A DNA stretch of 64,000 bases, taken from Ottelia alismoides. Lineage: Eukaryota > Streptophyta > Magnoliopsida > Alismatales > Hydrocharitaceae. This document shows, in pieces, positions 46,690-56,936 of the stretch. The notes under the pieces are model-generated. The model was given only the letters and a program-made list of their open reading frames with translations. It had not been told where the DNA came from and searched no databases. Within the stretch, counting starts at the first letter, position 1. Each line of letters begins with the position of its first letter. Both the position numbers and the translations under genes were made by a program. The DNA is taken from assembly GCA_037367405.1 (NCBI GenBank), contig JAZKJV010008266.1:62001-126000 (forward strand), read 5' to 3'.

Positions 46690-48467
46690 TATTTGAGTCA
46701 GGGGAGGGGGAATTGACGTACATTTCCTCTTGTAGCTCAGAAGTGCTGACACAAACCGAATCGTGCGAAGGATCAGACATCTACGGAGTCAGGTACTTTC
46801 CCATCTCAGTACTCCAGCAGCGAGTGACGAAGGCGGAAAGCCCGAGAATATGATCACTTGAAAGTGAGGAAGGCAGAACCCCCAACTTCACAGTGCTTTC
46901 TGTCTCTAGAAGATGATACCCAAGCTGAGCCATTAGCCGCTACGAAACAAAGAAAGTCAGAAAATCTCAATATATATAGTTCTCTTTTTCTGGGTCTAAA
47001 GAAAATATCAAAAATCGTGATTAGAGGCGGGTCTTCTCCATCCCTCTTCTCCCTCCCCGTAGGGTCCGCAGGGTACAAACCTCATGGGTATCTTGCTACA
47101 GTTGTGTACCATGGTATGTACCGAAAACTAGGTCTCGACCTTGCACCTGGGTAGTGATGGAAGTCCCTTAGAAAGGGGGGCAAGGCCCACCTCACCACTC
47201 CTTTCCCACTCTGACTTTCTAGTAAGAAATTCTCCACTTTGCAAGATTTCTCAAACCCTTATCCACGATCACATAGGGGAGGTCTCTCAGGATGCATCGT
47301 CGGACAATAGATAAACTGAGAAAATGCTACGGATATTCAAAAAAGCTAGAGGGGTACCTCGATTCAAAAGCACCCCGCGATTCTTCCTTCCCCTTCTCGG
47401 GTACAGAAAGAGAGAGGGAGCTTGCCTTAGCAAGAAGCCGACATGGTCAAGGACATATTCGCTACTATATAAATATGTTATATAAAATATATCGATAGTT
47501 GTTCTAAAAAATCGAAAAAGGATGACCAATCTTCACTCCCGGGAAAGAGAGCCGGGACCAGGAATCGACGGGACCATATCCCGGCATCCTTCCTACATCT
47601 TCCTAGTAAAAGACCCTTGGGGCAAGCCGTCCAACTAGTATATAAGCTGGCAAATATATAGTGATGTTCGATCGACCTTTCTACCCTTCGAGATGTACTT
47701 GAACTAGAGACCTGCACTCACCCCTGCGCATTACTGTCGACCTGCGCACTAAGACTCACTTTCGGGTGTGGATTCCATGATTGATTCGCTCGGGATCGAG
47801 GACAGAGCCAAGGGAAAGAGCAGAGTTCGGATAGAGCAGAGTGATATTCGAGTAGTTGTCGATGCGAGAGAGCGGTACGACCTGGAAGAGAATTAGACAA
47901 TAGAAAGACGCATACAAGGTCTGCTTTTCTTAGCGGTTATTTACTTCTTTGACTCGCATCCCTTCCTGCGCAAGCTTCACGTCTACGCTTCGCACCATAC
48001 TTAACTAATTCCAATGAGCCATGAGAGGAAGGATAGAGTCTGAGGTACCTTCCCGGCCTGTCTTTCCAGCTACTTCATCCCTGGACTTAAGGAAGGCAAA
48101 AAAGGTGCCCTTATTACTCTGGTTCTAGTTAAAGCGATGAAAGTTTAGCTGTGCTCCAGTTTTTCAGGTAAAGGTTATACGGTGAAGAGCCCGGTCAAGG
48201 CGACCTTATTAAAGAGAACATTCGGGACATAAGTAGCTTTTTCTGCTCTTTCTTATTCTTTCCAGAGCTTTCCTAGGGTATATATAAGCAAGGGAGTTGT
48301 GCTTTCGAGACAGGGACAACTACAGAATTTGACTTGAAACTAGAACTCGATCGCGCGGAAGCAGTTATGTTTAGGGCTTTTTCTACTAGCGGAGCGGAGT
48401 CTATCTTTCCTTAGTCGAGTCAGAGATGCGCTTGGAACTTGACAACAAATAAGGGCTCGCTTGCTCA
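46690..48467. other. Probable mitochondrial-derived nuclear insertion (left part)
   Basis: Composition changes to balanced GC with the short purine/pyrimidine blocks typical of plant mitochondrial spacers (GAAAGAGAGCCGGG, CTTTCTACCCTTCG, GGAAAGAGCAGAG). No mitochondrial gene is recognised, so this is a style-based inference. The same style resumes at 54242 beyond the inserted LINE. Borders are approximate. Confidence 0.45.
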
Positions 48468-48493
48468 AGCTTCAAAATACTGGGACGGAAGAG

Positions 48494-50479
48494 ATGGGTG
48501 CGAGAGCGGGTGTGGGAGCGGGAGCGAGAGCGAGTACGCGAGCGGCGGGTGGGTCGCGGAAGCACTCTAACAAAGGCGTATGGGTTCCGAAGCAGTTCGG
48601 TCATCGGCATAGTGATCATGGTGGTGCCACTCGTCAACCGGGGCTGCATTCGAGGGTCACTATCAATGACGAAGGTAACAAGGATGGGTGGGTTAAGGTC
48701 TCTCACACCAAGCCCGGCAGGCGGTGCTTTCGCTGCGCGGGTGTTGGTCATCTGGCATCGGCATGCTCGGCGCCTCCTCGATGCTTCCAGTGCGGTAGGC
48801 TCGGACACCGCTCTTCCTCGTGTAGGGAGGTGCGTATGGATCTCCGGCGGCCCAAGAGCTCATCTTGTTTGGTGGACCCTCAACGTGGCCGACGGTCCTC
48901 GGCCTTTCGGGACGCGCGCTCCTTTGCTCAGGTGGCTTCAGCATGCATTGGAGCTTCTTCCTCTAAGGGGAAGAGCATTCCTTCCCATACGACTTCTGCC
49001 TCCGGGAATACGGGTACTCCTTCTTCCCCAGCAAACCTTATCCAGGACGTGTCGCCTGCGATGGAAGGTCCTTCGGCGGGGGCTTCTTCGGCGGGGGCTT
49101 CTTCGGCGGGGGCTTCTTCGGCTCCTCCGGCATGGGCGAGCTCCGGTCTGAAGTCGGTGGATGCCAATCGTGGTGTGGCGATTGGCGTGGTGCAAAAGCG
49201 GGGCTTCGACTGCGGGATGATCCAAGCGGCAACTATTCTTCTCCTGGGCGAGGGCTTCAAGGGGGATTTCTTCTTCTTGGATGATACTAGATGCTATGTG
49301 CGAGGACTTTCCCCGGAGCAACGGGAAACCCTCATTTTCCGCTCGGATTCGTCGGTGGTTAAATGGCGTCTTCCTCGGGTCGCTGATGGTGCTTCGTTAA
49401 CCTCCGAGAGATGTGAGGTGGAGGTACGTGGAGTTCCATTTCTATCTCGTTCGGCTCATTGCCTCTCCAAGGTTATTCGCAACTGGGGCCAGGTGGTGGC
49501 TATCTTGGACGACGGCCTGTCACCCGGGTCGGATTGGTCATGCACAAGGATTTTGGTCGAATGTTCTTCCAACCTTTGCCGCTCCATGGCTGGCAAGACT
49601 TTCTCGGAGATTTTGGACCTAGGCAGGTGGTCCTTCAAGCTTGAGTTCTTTTTTCCGGCGCCGGAGCCCTCGTCGGCGCTCTTCTCCGATGGGAGCGACG
49701 CCCCAGGATTCAATGACGACGGTTCATCTTCGAAGGTCCACGTGTCATCCGCGATGGTTTCCGATGCGTTGCTCATGCATGGCGACCCTTCGCCTGCGCC
49801 GCCTGTGTTTAGATTCGCGTATGATCTTGGTCAGGCGCCCTCTCACGTGCCAAGGGGCTTTTTCGAGATCGATCCGAGGCCGATGGATCTATCTGACATT
49901 CCAATTTCGAAAAGTTGCGGCCCCACTACTTGCTTCGAGGTGGCGTTTCCACTTCCCCATCCCGGATCGGATTCTATTCGAACCCTCTCATGGGTCGGGT
50001 ATGACCCGGATATGATTGGCGAATCTCTTATGTACTATGAAGAAATTCCTTGCCCTAATCCTATTTCAGCGATCCCATTTTATCAATCGCCGTGTGATGA
50101 AGACTATTCTCCCTCTTACACTCTATGGTCGCCTTCTATGTTGGCGGTCGAGCAGGGCTTATCGGAGGTGACCCTCGAGCACGGTAACGACGCTATCCCT
50201 ATTCTTCATGATCAGCCTGCTTCTGCTTTTGGGATATATAGGTCTACTGCTTCTCAAGGGGATTCTTCTGCAACTGCTACGCCGCTTTCTTCAACCCGAA
50301 GTGCTGCCCCCTGGGACTCTTGGAACGCCTCGATTGCTTCCCCGACTAGATATGGAGTGGTTTATGCGCGGCGCCTGGACCTCTCTCTCGAGGGGATATC
50401 TTCTCCGCCGATTTTTGTATCTCGGGAGGCGGTGGCGGAAGCGGCTGGTCTTCGCCGCCGGAACCATCGACGCGCTTAA
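48494..50479 (+). CDS. LINE ORF1 protein, RNA-binding (661 codons)
   Basis: The ATG at 48494 (MGARAGVGAGARA) is the first in frame and lies only 11 bp inside the element. The N-terminus is glycine/arginine/alanine-rich. Two CCHC knuckles (CFRCAGVGHLASAC, CFQCGRLGHRSSSC) lie at about residues 75-110. Then come a serine/alanine linker with AGASS three times and a globular region (GFKGDFFFLDDTRCYVRGL; CEVEVRGVPFLSRSAH) resembling the domain that precedes the C-terminal tail in plant LINE ORF1. It would coat LINE RNA and assist reverse transcription. ORF2 begins 48 bp after its stop. Confidence 0.9.
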   Translation: MGARAGVGAGARASTRAAGGSRKHSNKGVWVPKQFGHRHSDHGGATRQPGLHSRVTINDEGNKDGWVKVSHTKPGRRCFRCAGVGHLASACSAPPRCFQCGRLGHRSSSCREVRMDLRRPKSSSCLVDPQRGRRSSAFRDARSFAQVASACIGASSSKGKSIPSHTTSASGNTGTPSSPANLIQDVSPAMEGPSAGASSAGASSAGASSAPPAWASSGLKSVDANRGVAIGVVQKRGFDCGMIQAATILLLGEGFKGDFFFLDDTRCYVRGLSPEQRETLIFRSDSSVVKWRLPRVADGASLTSERCEVEVRGVPFLSRSAHCLSKVIRNWGQVVAILDDGLSPGSDWSCTRILVECSSNLCRSMAGKTFSEILDLGRWSFKLEFFFPAPEPSSALFSDGSDAPGFNDDGSSSKVHVSSAMVSDALLMHGDPSPAPPVFRFAYDLGQAPSHVPRGFFEIDPRPMDLSDIPISKSCGPTTCFEVAFPLPHPGSDSIRTLSWVGYDPDMIGESLMYYEEIPCPNPISAIPFYQSPCDEDYSPSYTLWSPSMLAVEQGLSEVTLEHGNDAIPILHDQPASAFGIYRSTASQGDSSATATPLSSTRSAAPWDSWNASIASPTRYGVVYARRLDLSLEGISSPPIFVSREAVAEAAGLRRRNHRRA

Positions 50480-50527
50480 GCTTAGCGTACCAACTGTCAT
50501 TTTTTGGGACAATTTTTGTAATATTTA

Positions 50528-53500
50528 ATGAAGCTACTCTCTTGGAATATCCGTGGTCTAGGTGACCCTTGCCGTCGCAGGGCCTTGGGATCACGTTTGG
50601 TTGATTGGGATTGTGATATAGCTCTACTACAGGAATCAAAGCTCGGTGGAATTGATGACGTGCTTTGGAGTTCTCTTGGGGCGGGGGCGGTGGATGCCTT
50701 CTGCTCTTTGGACGCGATCGGTTCTTCTGGCGGTGCTATTGTGGCTTGGAGATCTTCAAACTTCTCTTTATCCAGCTCTCGCATTGGACGTCATTCTATC
50801 TCTGTAGTACTTGTGCACGTGGCCACTAACTTACCTCTGGCTTTCTCTTGTGTTTATGCACCTTTATGCCACATTGATCGTCGGAATTTATGGGAGGACT
50901 TGCTTGCTGATGCTGCGGCGTTCGGGGATATCCCGTGGATTTTGGGAGGGGATTTTAATGTTACCTTGCTCTCGTCCGACCGTCCTCGTGGTAGGGGGGG
51001 AAGGGACCCAGGGTCTGACGATTTTTGGGAGTTCATCAACCATCTGGCATTGGAGGATTTGGTTGCCGCGGATATCAAATACACTTGGCGTAATAATACT
51101 TCTAGGTCTCGGCTCGACCGGTTTTTGGCTAATTCGCGGTGGATGGATGCTTTCCCTTGTGCTCGATCTCCTCTCGGCCTCGGTCTTTTCGGACCACAGC
51201 CCCATTTTGTGGGATTCGGGAGAATCATCCAGGCTTCGTGGTATTTTTCGTTACGAGAAGAGCTGGCTTCTGGAGCCTAATTTCAAGGAGGTGGTACGTC
51301 AACATTGGTCTCAGACATCATTTGTGGGTAACGCGGCTCATCGCTTTGCTCTTAAACTATCATCCTTGCGACGAGCTCTTGCATCCTTCAAATTTTCTAC
51401 TCGTCAAGCTCGGATGTCCGTTCGCAACGAGGCGGAGGCGACCATTATTAGATTGGATCGTGTGGAGAATGACAGGGACCTATCCCCTGAAGAGTTATCC
51501 GAGAGAGCTTCGGCTGCACAAATCCTTTCGGAGGATGACAGGAAAAGAACCATTGAATGGAGACAACGCTCGCGTATTCGTTGGATCAAGGACGGGGACG
51601 CCAATACCGCTTATTTTCGCCGGGTCGCTAGTGCACGTAAACGCGCTAATAATATTACTTCCATTGAAATTGGGGACGCTATATATCAATCGGATCGCGA
51701 CATGAGTTCGGCATTGGTGAATTACTTCAAGAACTTTTTCAATCGTCTCCCCTCATCTCAATGGGAGTGGACGGCTCCCGGTGTCACCTCGCTCTCCTCA
51801 TCGGATGCTGCTACTCTTTCTCGGCCTTTATCTTTGGACGAGCTTAAGTGCGCGACATGGGACCTTAACGCTGACGCCTCTCCCGGGCCAGATGGGTTCC
51901 CTATTGCCTTCTATAAGGACTTCTGGGACGTTATCAGCAACGACGTCCTGGAGGTGGCCCTCGAATTCTGCGAGGGGAACCACGGATTCAACAGAATTAA
52001 TAGGGCTTGCATGGTTCTCATTCCGAAAACCCACGGTGCACGTCGTATTGAGGACTTCCGCCCTATTGCAATTTCAAATGGCATTTACTTGATCATTGCG
52101 AAGGCGTTGGCTCGTCGGTTGGCGCCTTTCCTTGGCTCTCTCATCTCTCCTTGCCAAGCTGCATTCGTTCAAGGGAGGCAAATCTCTGATTGTTATGCTC
52201 TTGCCTCAGCTATCATCGACGGCTGGCACATAAATGGAACAAAGGGGATTTTATGGAAAATTGATTTTGCGAAGGCCTACGACTCCTTGGACTGGCGATT
52301 CCTTTGGTCAGTTTTGAAATCTAGGGGCTTCCCACCCCTGTGGATCTCCTGGATCCGCCGCTGTGTAACCACGGTATCCTTCTCCCTATCTATTAATGGT
52401 CGGCCTTCTGGGGGACTTTTCCAGCCTAGAAGGGGGGTTCGTCAGGGATGTCCCCTCGCCCCTCTTCTTTTTGTTTTGGCGGCGGACGTGCTGCCACGGA
52501 TGATACAACAGGTAACTAACGCTGGTCTTACTCGCGGATGCTATATGGGTGACCTCCACATCCCGCTCTTACAATATGCGGACGACACCTTATGTTTTAT
52601 TGAGGGGGACAGGCCTCAATATGCGGGTATGGCCACTACGGTCCAACTTTTTGGTGAAATGTCGGGCCTCCGTATCAATGAGAACAAATCCAAATTTGTG
52701 CCCTTTGCTCTTTCGCCCACGGACGTTGGGGATTGTTCCTCCATTCTGGGGGCTGTTCCTGGGACACTTCCGCTGGATTACTTGGGACTACCTCTCTCGG
52801 TGGGCAGGACACGGCTGCGCGATTATCAGAGGGTGGTGGAGAAGGTTGAGTCACGGCTGGCTGGTTGGCGATCTTCATTGCTTTCTCGCGGGGGGCGATT
52901 GGTGCTTCTTAAATACGTCCTTGCGGCTATACCTATTTATTTTCTATCAACACGCGGTCTGCCAAAGGGGATTAGGGTTCGCCTGGAGAAATATATGAGG
53001 GGATTCCTTTGGGGTAAGAACGCTTCTGCGCGTGGAGGGATCCATTTGGTCGCTTGGGATGACATTGCGCGTCCTAAATGCGACGGGGGTCTGGGCGTTC
53101 GGCGGCTGGAGGTCATTCGTGAAGCTTTTCTTCTCAAATGGGCGCTGAGGCTTGTTAGCAACGATGATGGTTTCCTTGTGCGATGCCTTCGCACAGCGGC
53201 GGGCAATGCATTTCTTTCCGCCTTTGACGGTCGCCCTCCCATTCACTCTCCACTCTTTTGGCGCGAGGCCTTTGGTATCTTCAACCGCAATCGGTCGTTG
53301 TTTCGGCCGTCAATCGGCGATGGGTCCTCATTCCGCTTTTGGACTTCGGACTGGTCAGGTAAGGGCATCTTCATGAACCTTTTCCCGAGACTTTTTGCGC
53401 TGGCAAGGGACAAATATGCTTCCGTGGGTTCATGCTGGAACAATGGATCTTGGTGCCCGATATTGGTCGATTCTCTCTCTGCTCAGCGGATTTTAGATTT

Positions 53501-54068
53501 CAGCTCTCTGATGACCTTACTCCTCGACGCCCCAACTCCATCGGGGGGTCCTGATCACTTCATTTGGGGTGAGGGGTCCTTTTCTTCGAGGAAGGCATAC
53601 TCTGCTCTTCTCCCCATCGCTGTTCGTTCGGAGGCTTCTCTTATTGATCACTGCAACCTCATATGGGGTCTCAGGCTTCCGGAAAGGATTGGTATATTTT
53701 TGTGGATCCTTAGGCGTGGTCGTCTTCTTACCCGCGACCGTATGGTATCTATATTCCCAAACATTCCAAGTCTTTGCGGATTGTGCGATTCGGCTGTGGA
53801 GACGGCCGACCATCTCTTTCTTCATTGCGACCGTGTGCGGTCCATATGGGATGACGTTGCCTGGGTGAACCACTCGTCCATGGAATCTTTTTGGGTTAGC
53901 CTTGCAGCTGCTGCAACTCGTCCGAGGTCGGAGAAACTAATCCCCTTCGCGCGCATATGGAGTATCTGGCTGGGAAGAAACAAAGCTATCTTCGCGGGAC
54001 AGCGATTCTATATAGAAAATATCAGCATTGACGCAAATCGCTTTTGTACGGACTGGTCCTCTATGTAA
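50528..54068 (+). pseudogene. LINE ORF2: AP-type endonuclease and reverse transcriptase, one frameshift
   Basis: Starts MKLLSWNIRGLGDP. Endonuclease motifs are LLQESKLGG, CVYAPL, GGDFNVTLLSSDR and SRLDRFLANSRW. Near 51180 the frame shifts by one base; SDHSPILWD continues in the second frame. RT follows with SPGPDGFPIAFYKDFWD, FRPIAISNGIYLIIAKAL, FAKAYDSLDWRFLW, GVRQGCPLAPLLFVL and LLQYADDTLCF. The C-terminal zinc-binding region (CGLCDSAVETADHLFLHC) ends at 54068. There is no RNase H domain. The enzyme nicks target DNA and copies LINE RNA at the nick. Apart from the shift the frame is open, so the insertion is fairly recent. Confidence 0.93.
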
Positions 54069-54176
54069 CTTTTTGTAATTAGGGGCGTTTGATATCACTA
54101 TTGATATCAACTCCCCTGTCTTCTTTTCCCTATTGCCTCTGTAAGTATCTTCTTTTCATAAGCCTTAATAAACTGG

Positions 54177-54226
54177 GGCGAACACCTACGGGTGTCTCCC
54201 CCTTTTTGGAGTGTCAAAAAAAAAAA
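54177..54226 (+). other. LINE 3' hairpin and poly(A)
   Basis: GGGGCGAACACC and GGTGTCTCCCC pair around a TACG loop, followed by TTTTTGGAGTGTC and a run of A. The same kind of 3' hairpin ends the LINE at 30459-32506 and the tail at 3067-3120. It is a likely template-recognition signal for the reverse transcriptase. Confidence 0.75.
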
Positions 54227-54241
54227 AGCTTCAAAATACTG

Positions 54242-54960
54242 CTTGCCCTCGCTTGCCCACGCTTAGCACGCAGCCGTATGTAATAGTAATAGTAATAGAT
54301 TCTTCTTCTGTCTTCTATAATCTCCATAGGTAAAAGAAGACTAGCTAGAAATAGTATTGGCAACTTTCTTCCTTGACTTCGTAACTTGTACTGTGCCTAT
54401 TCATTCTTCCGGCTGAAGGGATTGATTCTATGAACTCTTTCTGCTTCTCAGGCTATGAGACAGATTCACAGTAAGCACAGCTCTTGCTTATCCCCCCTTG
54501 CCATCTTATTCATGCTTGGCACACTAAGAGAGGAAGGTCAACGGACTGAGCGCGTTAGCGCAAGAGGAATTGAAAGTTCCCGAAAAAGCGTGTAAAGAAA
54601 GCGTGAAAGTCGGTTATTCAAAAAGCTGATGTTCTTCAAGAAGCTTCTCGATGCGAAGTCAAAGGTATAGAAGACGACTTGATATCGCTGACCCTTTCTA
54701 CCTTACGAGCGTGAAAGTAAGACTAAGCTGTAAGGAAAGTGACCTTGCGAAATTCTCCTATTAAGTTATAGCAAAAGCTTTAGAATCTGATTCGGAAAAG
54801 GCCCTATTCACGTCAAATTATCTACTTTGCTATCAGAAGGGCAAGAGTTTCAGTCTTTACTAGATTACGAGTCAGAAATGGAATAAAAAAGTCTGTCAAC
54901 TCGGGAATTTTGAACATCATCAAATTAGCCTTTCGAAATTCCCCATCATAAGTCGGATTT
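54242..54960. other. Probable mitochondrial-derived nuclear insertion (right part)
   Basis: Continues the mitochondrial-like composition of 46690-48467 (GAAAGCGTGAAAGTCGG, CTTACGAGCGTGAAAG). No gene is recognised. It passes without a clear border into plastid-like sequence. Confidence 0.45.
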
Positions 54961-55389
54961 TTTGTGGCAGTGAAAAACTTTGCTGGCCATTCTAACTCTT
55001 TATGATATAATAATTATTAATAGAGTATAAATTAAATACAAAATAAATACTATGTAATTCTTTTTACCATACTATCCAGGTACACAGTATAGAAGTGCAT
55101 ACATATCATATATTTTGTATATGTAAACATACTCTAATTCTATTTTTCACTACATCTCTTTGTATGAATTTCACCCGTCCAAAATAATCAAAGGCCAATT
55201 TTTGTGTATGAAGATTTAATCTAAGATGATTGATTCATTCCATACTAGAAATAATCGTGTGAAATAATTTGATAACATGGATTCATTTTTCTCAATGATA
55301 TTCCACGATCGAAACGAAAGCATTTCATAGAAGTTCATTGATTTCTTATTTTTATAAAGAAAATCAACTTCGTTTTTTAAATAATCCAT

Positions 55390-56290
55390 ATTACCCCTTT
55401 CCTAGCAGGCAAAGATTGACATATGTGGAAAGACCGATACATTTAGATTGACATGAGGGTCCAATTACATTACATTGCCAGAAATTATGTCGTATATTTG
55501 AAATAAGTTGACCTCCTTGCTTCTCTTCTCTCATAGTACAACCTTCTTCCCATTGAGCCTATCGAGACAAAATGTAGGATGAGTGCCTCTAAATCTAGGT
55601 CTTTTACTAGTTATTCTTGGAAAAGTCCCCAAATGATGTATTTTTTTAACGAGGTTGTCAGTGACGAGACATAAGGACAACTTTATTTTGTTAAAATTTC
55701 TGTTTAAATTTTCAATTGAAATAAATATTTAAATAATAAATCAAAAATAGGATTGAACTAATAAAAGAATAAAAATAAAGCAAAATTTATGGAACTACTT
55801 GAGCCGGATGAGAAGAAACCCTCATGTCCAATTTTTAATGGAGGATCCCATAGGAACCTATCTCAATTTTTCTTTGGCTAGACCCATGACTTAAAAACCT
55901 ACTTTCTTATTATATGAGGTTTATTCGAATATGAAATCCAATCTTGCACAACATCCTGCTTTTTTTACTTCCCAAGCCTTTGGGACATTTTGAAATCGAG
56001 AAATCTCGAGTGGAGCCGGTACTATCAGAGTGCAGCTAACCGTTTTGGATTTGCGAATTAGATAACTTATCGATAGAGTGGAAGGAATTATGAGACAAAG
56101 AATGCATTGGGAATGAGTGGGAAGGTAGAAAAATTAGAAGAAGAAAGGATTTTGGTTAGACACATTGAATTAGTTGAACTTATTATTCGAACAAATGTAG
56201 AATCAGAATGGATGGTTTTGTGTCTATTACAAGTCCTTCACCCTGAGTTAAGACCCATCATTATTGTAGATGGGGCTAAACTATTGATTA
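55390..56290 (+). pseudogene. rpoC1: Plastid rpoC1 fragment (group II intron end and start of exon 2), non-functional
   Basis: GAGCCGGATGAGAAGAAACC at about 55802 is the domain V signature of a plastid group II intron. It is followed by exon 2 of the plastid RNA polymerase beta' subunit: ARPIT*KPTF, SNMKSN, NREISSGAGTIR. After shifts comes [20 protein letters not shown], then [15 protein letters not shown]. Functional relatives read [19 protein letters not shown] here. Several stops and shifts make it a nuclear or mitochondrial relic of plastid DNA. Sequence from about 55390 resembles the rpoC1 intron as I remember it. The fragment ends near 56290. Confidence 0.8.
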
Positions 56291-56416
56291 ATAAATTAGG
56301 GAATCCAATACAAATTATGACCTGGATTAAATCTACTCATTTTGTAATTCCTATACGGGTAATCCCTTTGAAATTCAAGGATATTGTCATATTTTTTGCA
56401 CATAATTCTTGATAGT

Positions 56417-56566
56417 TATAGAGATTTATGTGATGTTATATTATTCTGTACCGTTTCTTATTTTCTATTTTCGTCTGAACTCTTATGTAATTTACCCATG
56501 GGTCCTCTCTATATAAGAGAGCCTAGGGTTCTATGGAATATATTGATTACTCATTTTCCACCAACA
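56417..56566 (+). repeat. 5' LTR of copia copy F
   Basis: Starts TATAGAGATTTATG (TG changed to TA; the 3' LTR keeps TG) and ends TTTTCCACCAACA. It contains CTCTATATAAGAGAGCC, a probable TATA box with an inverted repeat. The primer-binding site TGGTATCAGAGCC is at 56567-56579. Confidence 0.92.
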
Positions 56567-56835
56567 TGGTATCAGAGCCAAAACCCTAACCCTAAAATCC
56601 TCGTCCCGCCGCCGCCCCTCTCTCTCTCTCTAACTCTCGGCGGCGCCTCCGGTTCCTCTTTCTCGCTGCCGAGACCTTCCGCCGCCGCCGCCGGTCTCTC
56701 CAGCCCCGCCACTGGTCCCTCCAGCCCTGCCACCGCCCCACTCCCGCCGGCAACCCCCACTCCGCCAGTAACCCTCCCTGCCGGCAACCCCCCTCCCGCC
56801 GGCAACTTTTCCTCCGTCAGCCAATATCTCTCCAT

Positions 56836-56893
56836 GGATTTGAGTGCATAAAAGTCTACATATGCACTCAAATCCTATCAAGTTTATGTAGAC
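56836..56893 (+). promoter_or_regulatory. Conserved leader hairpin with loop complement (copy F)
   Basis: GGATTTGAGTGCATA pairs perfectly with TATGCACTCAAATCC (56836-56875). The loop is AAAGTCTACA. TGTAGAC at 56887-56893 lies 11 nt past the stem, and the gag ATG is at 56937. Confidence 0.82.
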
Positions 56894-56936
56894 ACCAGTT
56901 TCTTGTGTACAATCCCTAGTTTTCGTCTCCGGCAAC

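Larger units (their letters stand above)
48468..54241 (+). mobile_element. Nearly intact L1-type LINE with 15-bp target-site duplication
   Basis: AGCTTCAAAATACTG occurs at 48468-48482 and 54227-54241, bracketing the element (48483-54226, 5.74 kb). Order: short 5' end, ORF1 with zinc knuckles, ORF2 with endonuclease, RT and C-terminal zinc region, 3' hairpin, poly(A). One frameshift in ORF2 is the only lesion seen. It interrupts the mitochondrial-like insert and is therefore younger. Confidence 0.95.

Noticed and set aside
46720..46760. tRNA-like stretch (TGTAGCTCAGAAG)
   Set aside because: Resembles a D-arm by chance; no T-arm or acceptor pairing found.
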